A stretch of 64,000 bases of DNA from Streptomyces sp. B21-083 (GTDB lineage Bacteria; Actinomycetota; Actinomycetes; Streptomycetales; Streptomycetaceae). The notes beneath the pieces are model-generated. The model was not told the DNA's origin. It did not search any database and worked only from the letters and a program-made list of their open reading frames with translations. This document shows positions 1 to 7,325 of this stretch, one piece after another. A program made the position numbers and the translations under genes. The stretch spans positions 1,798,001 to 1,862,000 of the forward strand of contig NZ_JARUND010000001.1 of the NCBI RefSeq assembly GCF_036898825.1. Direction: 5' to 3'. Each line of letters starts with the position of its first letter. Within the stretch, counting starts at the first letter, position 1.

Positions 1-135
1 GTTGATGCCCGCGTCCAGCGCCGCGTCCATGATGGCGTGACTGTCGGCCTCGTCGGTCCGCGGACCGAAGTTCATGGTGCCGAGGACGAGTCGGCTGACC
101 TTGAGTCCCGTGCGTCCGAGCTGCGTGTACTTCAT
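1..135 (-). CDS. Aldo/keto reductase, N-terminal part (runs off the window)
   Basis: The first 45 residues of an NAD(P)H-dependent aldo/keto reductase are visible, reading MKYTQLGRTGLKVSRLVLGT from the ATG at 133-135. The LGRTGLKVS strand and the LGTMNFG turn are the standard opening of the TIM-barrel family. The frame is open to the window edge, so most of the gene lies outside. No convincing Shine-Dalgarno precedes the ATG. It is a different paralogue from the complete aldo/keto reductase at 14897. Substrate cannot be inferred. Confidence 0.85.
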   Translation of the reverse strand, partial: MKYTQLGRTGLKVSRLVLGTMNFGPRTDEADSHAIMDAALDAGIN

Positions 136-180
136 GTACCGCACGCTAGTCGCGTGAAGTGCGCTCCAGGCAAGCGCCCC

Positions 181-396
181 TCAGCTCTTCGCGGCGCTGT
201 CGCCTGTCGGCCTGACGCCCTCGGCCGCCTCTGCCTTCTCACGCATCTTGCGCACCAGCTCCGCCTTCTGGTCGGCGGCACCCTGTCGGTCGAGGTTGCG
301 GTGCGGACCGTTGTTCTGCCGTTCGGCGCGGGACAGCCTCTTGCGCTGGCCGCCGCCCATGCCCACGGGGTTGTTGATGTTCTTGCTCACGGTCAT
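181..396 (-). CDS. Small DUF6243-type protein (71 aa)
   Basis: A short basic protein opening MTVSKNINNPVGMGGGQRKR, then a charged helical stretch rich in Arg, Lys, Glu and Ala. This matches what I remember of the Streptomyces DUF6243 family, which has no assigned function. A GGGAGAA ribosome site sits just upstream of the ATG. No membrane segment or signal peptide is present, so it is probably cytosolic. It reads in the same direction as the partial reductase downstream and could be co-transcribed with it. Family assignment is from memory. Confidence 0.75.
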   Translation of the reverse strand: MTVSKNINNPVGMGGGQRKRLSRAERQNNGPHRNLDRQGAADQKAELVRKMREKAEAAEGVRPTGDSAAKS

Positions 397-526
397 GGGT
401 TCTCCCGGAATGAGGTGAAGTGATCTACGGATTCGTCGGTGGGGCGGGGCGCCCGGAAGGACATGCCCAAGACGCTACCCGGTCCCGTCAGCCCCGCCCA
501 CCAAGTCCAGGTCGACGCCCGATCGC

Positions 527-1516
527 TCACAGCCAGCCGTTGCGGCGGAAGGACCGGTGCAGCAGGGCAGCGGCGCCGACCATCACGGTGACGGCGAGTG
601 GATATCCGTACGTCCAGGTCAGTTCCGGCATGTGCGTGAAGTTCATGCCGTAGATCCCTGCGACGAGGGTCGGGGTCGCCAGGATCGCGGCCCAGGCGGA
701 GATACGGCGCATGTCGTCGTTCTGCCAGGTCCCCACCCGTGCGAGGTGGGCGTCGAGGGCGGAGTTGAGCAGTTCGTCCAGTGAGCGCACCTCGGTGTCG
801 GTGCGGTGCATGTGGTCGGCCACGTCGCGGAAGTACGGCAGCATCTCCTCGGGCCACCCGGAGTGGGGGCTGGCGAAGTCCTGCGCCACGGGGACCAGGG
901 GCTGGACGGCGTCGCGGAATTCCAGGACCTCACGTTTGAGGGAGTACACGCCCTCGGTGAGGTCCTCGCGCTCCGGGGAGAACACGCGCCGCTCCAGCGC
1001 GGTCAGGTCGGTACGGACCTGGACGGCGGCCTCGGTGTAGGAGTCGACCACTGTGTCCAGGACGGCGTGCAGCACGGCGACCGGCCCGAACCGCAGCAGG
1101 TGCGGATCCTCACCGAGCCGCCTCGCCGCCTCGCCGGTGGGGTCGGCCCGGCCATGACGGACGGTCAGAGCGAAACGCGGACCGGTGAAGACCATCACCT
1201 CACCGGTCTCCACCTCGCTGCGGTCCTTGACGTACCACAACGTCTTCAGCGCCACCGCGAGCACATCCCCGTACCGTTCCCGCTTGGGCCGCTGGTGCGC
1301 CTCGCCGACGTCCTCGACCGCCAGCGGATGCAGTCCCAGCGGGCCCGCGAGTTCTTCCAGATCGCCTGGGTCGGGGTCGTCCAGATGCACCCAGCAGAAC
1401 TCGTCCTCCCCCAAACGCTTCAGGCCGTCCAGCACGGCCGCACTGTCACCGCCGACCTGTCGCTTGTCGACCTGCTCCGGCTCGCCGGGCGTCTCCCGAT
1501 AGATCACACACCACAT
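527..1516 (-). CDS. corA: CorA-family magnesium/cobalt transporter
   Basis: A 329-aa CorA-type divalent cation channel for Mg2+ and Co2+ influx. The long N-terminal acidic and helical domain (about residues 1-265) forms the cytoplasmic funnel in this family. It is followed by two C-terminal membrane segments. The first ends in the diagnostic GMNF loop, here YGMNFTHMPELTWTYGYP, and the second is LAVTVMVGAAALL. The protein ends in a short basic tail (HRSFRRNGWL). Length is close to the family norm. It stands alone, with no obvious operon partner. Confidence 0.93.
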   Translation of the reverse strand: MWCVIYRETPGEPEQVDKRQVGGDSAAVLDGLKRLGEDEFCWVHLDDPDPGDLEELAGPLGLHPLAVEDVGEAHQRPKRERYGDVLAVALKTLWYVKDRSEVETGEVMVFTGPRFALTVRHGRADPTGEAARRLGEDPHLLRFGPVAVLHAVLDTVVDSYTEAAVQVRTDLTALERRVFSPEREDLTEGVYSLKREVLEFRDAVQPLVPVAQDFASPHSGWPEEMLPYFRDVADHMHRTDTEVRSLDELLNSALDAHLARVGTWQNDDMRRISAWAAILATPTLVAGIYGMNFTHMPELTWTYGYPLAVTVMVGAAALLHRSFRRNGWL

Positions 1517-1593
1517 GCTTCACGTCTGCGCCGCTGCGGCGATTGCATGCCTGTCGGCCGATATCCGCGGCCTCTGCTCGCCGCGGACGCGGT

Positions 1594-2058
1594 TCACGTA
1601 CCGGCAGGGACGACGACGGCGGACCGTGCGTGGGAGCAGTTCCCTCCCCCGCCTGCCTTGGGGATGGACATCCGGCGCAGCAGATCGCGGGTGAGGCGCT
1701 TGTCGAGCGTGGTACGCCAGGTGACGTCGGGATGCTGGGAGCGCAGATGTGACAGCGCCCTGGTGCCCAGCCCGCAGTCGCGGAACGGTTCATCGAGGAC
1801 GACGTCGATGATCACTCCCTCGGCGCACTCGTCGCACGCTCGGTAGGTCACCCGGCCGACCACCTTGCGGATGTGCACCAGCAGAAGGCATTCGTCACCC
1901 GCGCCCACCGGCTGGGAGGAAGGAAGCATCTCTATGCCTCGGTAGGCCAGAAGCCTGCGATGCCACCGGCCCGCTCGACGTCCGGAACGCCGATGCCTGC
2001 CGCCGGCCCGGCGCGGTGAGGTGTCTGCCCGCACAGGCCGTGCGGGGGCGCCGCTCAC
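1594..2058 (-). CDS. GNAT-like acetyltransferase-fold protein
   Basis: The recognisable part starts near MLPSSQPVGAGDECLLLVHI and contains VVLDEPFRDCGLGTRALSHL, which resembles the beta4-alpha3 acetyl-CoA pyrophosphate loop of GNAT proteins. It is short for a full GNAT domain, so catalytic activity is uncertain. The start is unclear: a GTG at 2058 sits downstream of a CAGGGAG sequence, an ATG at 1929 would give a 111-aa protein, and the frame stays open to 2139. The Arg-rich N-terminus before residue 50 may not be translated. The similarity to a conserved Streptomyces hypothetical family is from memory. Confidence 0.6.
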   Translation of the reverse strand: MSGAPARPVRADTSPRRAGGRHRRSGRRAGRWHRRLLAYRGIEMLPSSQPVGAGDECLLLVHIRKVVGRVTYRACDECAEGVIIDVVLDEPFRDCGLGTRALSHLRSQHPDVTWRTTLDKRLTRDLLRRMSIPKAGGGGNCSHARSAVVVPAGT

Positions 2059-2153
2059 GGCATGCGTCCGGTCTCCCTGCGCGTCTCCCTGCGTTTCTCC
2101 CTGCATTCCATCGCGAGTGCCCCCGTCCTCGGGCCTCATGTCACGACGCGCCC

Positions 2154-2591
2154 CTACCGAGCGGAACCGGTACGGGGCCCGTCGACCATGTCCTCGACCG
2201 CCCTGAGTACGAGGTCGGGACGGTCAGTCGGCACCTCGTGGGAACTTCCCTTCGCGGTGACGAGCGTTCGGTCGGGCCCGTTCCCGGCGATCGAAGCGGC
2301 GGCCGCGCGCCAACGCTGGGCGTCCACCGGAGACCCGGCGAACGGCGTCTGCTCCGACACCATGACCGTCACCGGTACCGGGTCCGGCCAGGTGACCTGG
2401 TGGAACGCCTTGTGCGCCGGGGCGTAGCCCTCCGCGGTGGAGATGAGCTGCCGGTTCTCCGGCTTGTAGGGGTCCTTCTTCGCCGCGTCGGCCTGCGCCC
2501 GGCTCGCGGCCACGAGACGGGCGATCTCCTCGTCCGTGAAGAACGGAGGCAGATTGGCGTCGACCAGGACCGCGCCGGAGAGCAGCTTCGG
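2154..2591 (-). pseudogene. C-terminal fragment of an alpha/beta-fold hydrolase
   Basis: From about 2591 down to the stop, the minus strand encodes a normal-looking alpha/beta hydrolase C-terminal half. Landmarks are LVDANLPPFFTDEEIA, the cap-domain helix EGYAPAHKAFHQVTW, and a terminal GSSHEVPTDRPDLVL, which supplies the catalytic His. The N-terminal half with the nucleophile elbow is missing. Upstream of 2591 the frame runs into sequence antisense to the malic enzyme start and its leader, which carries no family similarity. The gene therefore appears decapitated and non-functional. Frame and codon bias are still intact, suggesting a recent event. Confidence 0.7.
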
Positions 2592-2787
2592 GCTGTCGTC
2601 GGCCGGCTGGCACGTCCGTCGGGGGTAGCGCTGATCCCAGTGAGTGTGCGGTCGGGGCAACCCCCGTGAGCGGTAGACCAGGGGTCGGGGCATGGAGTCG
2701 AGGGAACGGCGTCGGCTGGACGAAGTGATGACTGTTCCTTGCCGACGGTTTTGCGACCATGTGCGGGATCCCGGGAAGGCGAACACC

Positions 2788-4443
2788 ATGACAGTGAACG
2801 AATCCCTTCCCGGCACAAGCCTGCTCGCGGATCCCCTGCGCAACAAAGGCACCGCCTTCAGCCCCCAGGAGCGGGCCGAGCACGGTCTCGACGGACTGCT
2901 TCCGGCCGCCGTGGAAACGCTCGACGAACAGGCCGACCGCGCGTACGAGGCGTTCCTCGGCTACGACAAGCCGCTGAACCGGCACATCTATCTGCGCCAG
3001 CTGCAGGACACCAACGAGATCCTCTTCCACCACCTGGTCACCGGGCATCTGGAGGAGATGCTGCCCGTCGTCTACACGCCGACCGTCGGCGAGGCCTGCC
3101 GGCGCTTCAGCGAGATCTACCGCCGTCCGCGCGGGCTCTTCCTCTCGTACGAGGACAGGCACCGTTTCCGGGAGCTCCTGCGCAACCGCCCGCACCAGGA
3201 CGTCGACGTCATCGTCGTCACCGACGGCGAGCGCATCCTGGGACTGGGCGACCAGGGCGTCGGCGGCATGGGCATCCCCATCGGCAAGCTCAGCCTCTAC
3301 ACGGCCATCGGCGGCATCCACCCGGCCCGAACGCTGCCCATCCTGCTGGACGCCGGCACCGACAACGAGAAGCTGCTGGCCGACCCGCACTACCTGGGCC
3401 GCCGGGAGCGCCGCGTCACGGGCGCCGCGTACGAGGAGCTGGTGGACTCGCTGGTGTCCGCGGTGGAGGCCGAACTCCCGGGCACGCTGCTTCAGTGGGA
3501 GGACTTCGCGACCGCTCACGCCCGCCCGGTCCTCACCCGCTACCGGGATCGGCTGCTGACCTTCAACGACGACATCCAGGGCACGGCCGCCGTCGCTCTC
3601 GGGGCGCTGACCACGGCCACCACGGTCGCCGGCACCCACCTGACCGACCAGCGGATCGTGATCCTCGGCGCGGGCTCGGCCGCGGTCGGGGTGGCCGACA
3701 TGATCCGTACGGCCATGACGGACGAGGGCCTGCCGCCGGACGAGGCCCGCTCACGCTTCTGGTTCGTCGACGTCGACGGGTTGCTCGTGGCCTCGCGCGC
3801 GGGGCTCAGCGAGGAGCAGCGCGTCTACGCCCGCGACGACTACACCCCCGACGACGAGCCGGCGAAGCTCGGCCTCGCCGAGGTGGTCCGCCAAGTCGAA
3901 CCCACCGTGTTGATCGGCCTGTCCACCGCCAAGGGCGCCTTCACCGAGGAGATCGTCCGGCAGATGGCGTCCACCTGCGAGCGACCCGTGATCTTCCCGC
4001 TGTCGAACCCGACCTCGCACTCCGAGGCCGACCCCGCCGACCTCGCCCGCTGGACGGACGGCAAGGTACTGGTCGCCACCGGCTCGCCGTTCCCGCCGCT
4101 GAGGATCGACGGCCGCGAGGTGCCGGTGGCGCAGGCGAACAACGTGTACGTCTTCCCTGCCATCGGCCTCGCGGTGACGGCCGCCCGGGCGACCAGGGTC
4201 ACCGACCGGATGATGGTCGCCGCCGCCCGCGCCGTGGGCCGCTGTGCCGCTCGGTCCGCACCGGACGACGTCGCCGCCGCGCCGCTACTGCCACCGCTCC
4301 GGGACATGCGCGACGCGGCCCGGGAGATCGCCGTGGCCGCGGCGAGGGCGGCCGTCGAGGACGGTGTCGCACCGCATGCGACGGAGGAGGACCTGCGGGC
4401 GGCGGTCTCACGAGCCCAGTGGACCCCTCGGTACGAACGATGA
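2788..4443 (+). CDS. maeA: NAD-type malic enzyme (MaeA/SfcA large form)
   Basis: A 551-aa malic enzyme of the long MaeA/ME type, converting malate to pyruvate and CO2. Visible motifs are VVYTPTVGEACRRFSEIYR in the N-terminal malic domain, LGLGDQGVGGMGIPIGKL, the metal and substrate segment TFNDDIQGTAAVALGAL, the Rossmann loop VILGAGSAAVG, and PLSNPTSHSEA near the C-terminal active site. The ATG at 2788 is chosen because homology begins at once; the frame is open upstream to 2692. This form differs from the short bacterial malic enzymes of about 400 aa that I recall as usual in Streptomyces. Cofactor preference is inferred from subfamily only. It stands alone, downstream of the broken hydrolase. 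Confidence 0.9.
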   Translation: MTVNESLPGTSLLADPLRNKGTAFSPQERAEHGLDGLLPAAVETLDEQADRAYEAFLGYDKPLNRHIYLRQLQDTNEILFHHLVTGHLEEMLPVVYTPTVGEACRRFSEIYRRPRGLFLSYEDRHRFRELLRNRPHQDVDVIVVTDGERILGLGDQGVGGMGIPIGKLSLYTAIGGIHPARTLPILLDAGTDNEKLLADPHYLGRRERRVTGAAYEELVDSLVSAVEAELPGTLLQWEDFATAHARPVLTRYRDRLLTFNDDIQGTAAVALGALTTATTVAGTHLTDQRIVILGAGSAAVGVADMIRTAMTDEGLPPDEARSRFWFVDVDGLLVASRAGLSEEQRVYARDDYTPDDEPAKLGLAEVVRQVEPTVLIGLSTAKGAFTEEIVRQMASTCERPVIFPLSNPTSHSEADPADLARWTDGKVLVATGSPFPPLRIDGREVPVAQANNVYVFPAIGLAVTAARATRVTDRMMVAAARAVGRCAARSAPDDVAAAPLLPPLRDMRDAAREIAVAAARAAVEDGVAPHATEEDLRAAVSRAQWTPRYER

Positions 4444-4733
4444 CCCCGAATCGTGCTGGAGCGCTCCTGGCCGGCCTGCTCGGCGCCGGTCCGCTTCCGC
4501 TTTACCGGGCGGGGCGAGCGAGAGGTCGGCGGTTCACTGTTCCCGTCGTCCCTCACAGCCTGACGTGACTGCACACGGGCGCCTTGCCGGATGCGTCGGA
4601 GCGGGGATGACGGGACGGACCGGGTAACCGATTTCTGTGGGGGCCGCCGTCCGGGACGGAGAGTTCCGACCGACCGGTCACGCGCGCCGGCGTCAACTCG
4701 GTGCCCGGTGGCGGACTAGCCGATCGTGCCCGA

Positions 4734-7325
4734 TCAGGGCTCCGTCGGGTTGCCGAGGCCGGTGAGGGCGCCGACGGGGTCCAGGTCGGGGGTGCCTCGG
4801 GGCCACCAGTCGTCGTGGCCCGGTTCGGACTCGTACGCGTACCAGAGGCCGTCGCGGCCCAGGCGCAGCTGTATGTGTCCGCGCGGGTGGGTGAGGTGGT
4901 TGTGCCGGGGTCTGAACGCGGGGAGGTCGGCGGCGAGGAGGAGAGGGCGGGCGCGGTCGAATCTTCCCGCCGGTGGGTCCCAGGCCTCTTCGAGGACCGC
5001 GAGGCCGTCGAGCCCACCCTGTCGCCAGGCGGCCACCGCGCGTGCCAGATCCGCCGGGGTGCGGCCCGCGGCTCTGGCGAGCGACGAGTAGAGGGACCGG
5101 GTGCCGGCGGTGAGGCCCGAGCCGGGGCGGGCGGCGGCGAGACGTACGGCGTCCTGCCACAGGGTCAGTTCACCGACCGGGTCGTGGCCGGAGGTGAGCA
5201 GTGTGTGGGCGCGGGCGGCGGCGTCCGTCGCCAACTGGTCCAGCGCGAAGGGATCCGGGCCACCCGGGGACGCCGGATAGGCCGGGGGCGGCTCAGGGTG
5301 CGGGCGCGGGGGCAGCGGCGCCGGGAGGCGCGGGAGGTCGCGCGCGACGAGCGCGTCGGAAGCCCGGACCCCGGGGAAGGAATCCGGCTGCTGCTCCTGA
5401 GCGGCTCGGGCGGCTCGGGCGGCGTTGCGCCGGGACAACTCGTCGAGCACCTCCCGTTCGCCCCGGCCCCGCAGGAGGAGCAGGACGAAGGGGTCGGCGT
5501 CGAGAAGGCGGGCGGTCTGGTAGCAGAGGGCTGCGGCGTGCTTGCAGGGGTGTCCGGAGTCGGGGCAGCTGCACCGGGGTTCGAGGTCGCCGGGGCCTGG
5601 GAGCAGAGGTGCCCCGCAGTCGGCGAGGGACTGGGGCATCTCCTTGTCGAGCAGCGCGGCGATGTGCCCGGGCCGTTCCACGGCGGCGTCCAGGAACCGC
5701 TCCCACTCCTGGTCGCCGAGGGTGCGCAGCCGCACCTGGACGCGGTACGGCCGCGGCCGGGAGCCCTGCACATAGGCGAGTACGAGCCCCGGTGTCACGG
5801 TGATGGCATCGACGTGCCCCTTCTCGGCGTACCCGCGGCCCCGCCCCAGCCGGGCGGCGTCCAACGCGCCCTCCTCCAGGGCGGCCACCCAGGCGTTCCC
5901 CCACCAGCTCTCCGCGAAGCCGACGCGCGTGCCCGCCCCGGCCCGGCTCCCGGAGGCCGCCAGAGCGGGGAAGGTACGGCGCAGCTCGCCGTCGCGGCCG
6001 GGTGCGGCCATGGAGGAGGACGGGGAAGCGAGGCGTGAGTTGCCGGAGGGACCGGGCGGACCGGAGGGACCGGGGAGATCCTCGTCGGGCGGTGCCGCCC
6101 GCCGGAACCTGGCGATGCCGTGGGTGTCCCGGGTGCCGGGGGTGCCGGGGGTGTCCCGGGTCCCGGGGGTGTCCCGGGTGCCGTGGGTGTCCCGGGTGCC
6201 GTGGGTGTCCCGGGTGCCGTGGGTGCCGGGGGTGTCCCGGGTGCCGGGGGTGTCCCGGGTGCCGGGGGTGTCCCGGGTGCCGGGGGTCCTCGTGGTTTCC
6301 GGAGCGCCCGGCGTGGTCGAGGTGTCCCCCGACCCGCCTGGTGACGCGGCCCCGGGAGCCCCGTCGCCCACGTTGCCGTATCGCGAGACCGGTGCGGCAA
6401 CAGCACGCAGGACATCCCCGACGGTCACAGGCGGCGAGGTGTCCGGACGTGGGTCGTCGTCCCAGGGCTCTGGGCTCGTCCCCGGGCCCGTCAGGAACTC
6501 GTCGGGGGGCAACTCGAAGGAATGGGCGAGCAGTTCCCGTACGTCACGCCCCCGGTCGGCGAGGCGCCGCTCACGTGGGTCCGGTCCGGGCGCGGGCCGG
6601 ACGGAACGCCGCGCGGCCTCGGCTGTCGCCACCTCCGCATCCAGCCGGGCCCGCCGCGCCTCCCCGCGCGCGGCCCGCAGAGCCTCCCGGGCGACATCCC
6701 CGGGCCGCCCGCCCTTGTGACCCCCGGCGTCGGTGCGCGTCGGCGGAACGTCCCCGACCTCCGGGCCGCCGACGTCCGCCGCCCGGGCCTCGGCGTCCTG
6801 GCTCCCGACCGGCGTCGTCACGCCCCGCAGAGCCGCACGAGCCGCGTCTCCGGGCCGGCCCTCCCGCGCTACGCCCTCGCCCCCGCCGGGTGCCCCGGTC
6901 GCCTCCTGGCTCGCGCGCTCCCGCGCCGCCCGCAACGCCCTCCGCGCGGCATCGGCCGGCCGCTCCCTCCCGACATCGTCGGCCCAAGGCTTCCCGTCCG
7001 ACGCATCCCCCACCACCTCACGCCCCCCAGACACCGCACCGACGGCCCGCTCCCCCTCCGACCCGCCCGACACAGGCCACCCGTCCGACGCACCCCCCAC
7101 CACCTCACACCCCCCAGACACCACACCGACGGCCCGATCCCCCTCCGACCCGCCCGACACAGGCCACCCGTCCGACGCACCCCCCACCACCTCACACCCC
7201 CCAGACACGGCATCAGCAGCCCGGTCCCCCTCCGACCCGCCCCGCCGCGCACGCCCCTCCGGCACCGGCACCTCCCCCGTCGCCTCGCGCTTCTCCGCAC
7301 GCTCCCGGTGCTCCTCCGAGGGCAT
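4734..7325 (-). CDS. SWIM zinc-finger protein with repeat-rich N-terminal half
   Basis: An 863-aa protein whose C-terminal half holds a SWIM finger, CSCPDSGHPCKHAAAL (CxC...CxH, about residue 583), a putative zinc and nucleic-acid or protein binding module. The start ATG at 7325 overlaps the TGA of the SNF2 helicase by 4 bp, so the two are translationally coupled. SWIM proteins paired with SNF2 helicases are a known actinobacterial arrangement. The first 480 or so residues are low complexity: three 29-aa repeats near residues 29-115, Ala/Arg/Glu-rich stretches, and a run of TRDTPG/TRDTHG hexads. The recognisable family core begins around FAESWWGNAWVAALEEGAL. Confidence 0.88.
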   Translation of the reverse strand: MPSEEHRERAEKREATGEVPVPEGRARRGGSEGDRAADAVSGGCEVVGGASDGWPVSGGSEGDRAVGVVSGGCEVVGGASDGWPVSGGSEGERAVGAVSGGREVVGDASDGKPWADDVGRERPADAARRALRAARERASQEATGAPGGGEGVAREGRPGDAARAALRGVTTPVGSQDAEARAADVGGPEVGDVPPTRTDAGGHKGGRPGDVAREALRAARGEARRARLDAEVATAEAARRSVRPAPGPDPRERRLADRGRDVRELLAHSFELPPDEFLTGPGTSPEPWDDDPRPDTSPPVTVGDVLRAVAAPVSRYGNVGDGAPGAASPGGSGDTSTTPGAPETTRTPGTRDTPGTRDTPGTRDTPGTHGTRDTHGTRDTHGTRDTPGTRDTPGTPGTRDTHGIARFRRAAPPDEDLPGPSGPPGPSGNSRLASPSSSMAAPGRDGELRRTFPALAASGSRAGAGTRVGFAESWWGNAWVAALEEGALDAARLGRGRGYAEKGHVDAITVTPGLVLAYVQGSRPRPYRVQVRLRTLGDQEWERFLDAAVERPGHIAALLDKEMPQSLADCGAPLLPGPGDLEPRCSCPDSGHPCKHAAALCYQTARLLDADPFVLLLLRGRGEREVLDELSRRNAARAARAAQEQQPDSFPGVRASDALVARDLPRLPAPLPPRPHPEPPPAYPASPGGPDPFALDQLATDAAARAHTLLTSGHDPVGELTLWQDAVRLAAARPGSGLTAGTRSLYSSLARAAGRTPADLARAVAAWRQGGLDGLAVLEEAWDPPAGRFDRARPLLLAADLPAFRPRHNHLTHPRGHIQLRLGRDGLWYAYESEPGHDDWWPRGTPDLDPVGALTGLGNPTEP
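6118..6305. repeat. Coding 18-bp tandem repeat (TRDTPG hexads)
   Basis: About ten imperfect 18-bp units, on the plus strand close to GTGCCGGGGGTGTCCCGG, encode TRDTPG or TRDTHG hexapeptides in the SWIM protein. Some units are interrupted by PGTPGT or HGT. The array stays in frame, so it is part of the protein. Such arrays commonly vary in copy number between strains. Confidence 0.85.
6981..7241. repeat. Three 87-bp coding tandem repeats in the SWIM gene
   Basis: Three consecutive 29-residue units start GGSEGDRA, GGSEGDRA and GGSEGERA and share VSGGCEVVGGASDGWPV or close variants. The first two are nearly identical, and the third, nearest the C-terminal side, is diverged. They lie at residues 29-115 of the SWIM protein and keep the reading frame. 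Confidence 0.88.

Noticed and set aside
6118..6305. CRISPR-like repeat array
   Set aside because: The repeats are 18 bp, contiguous without unique spacers, and encode an in-frame hexapeptide in the SWIM protein. No cas genes are present.
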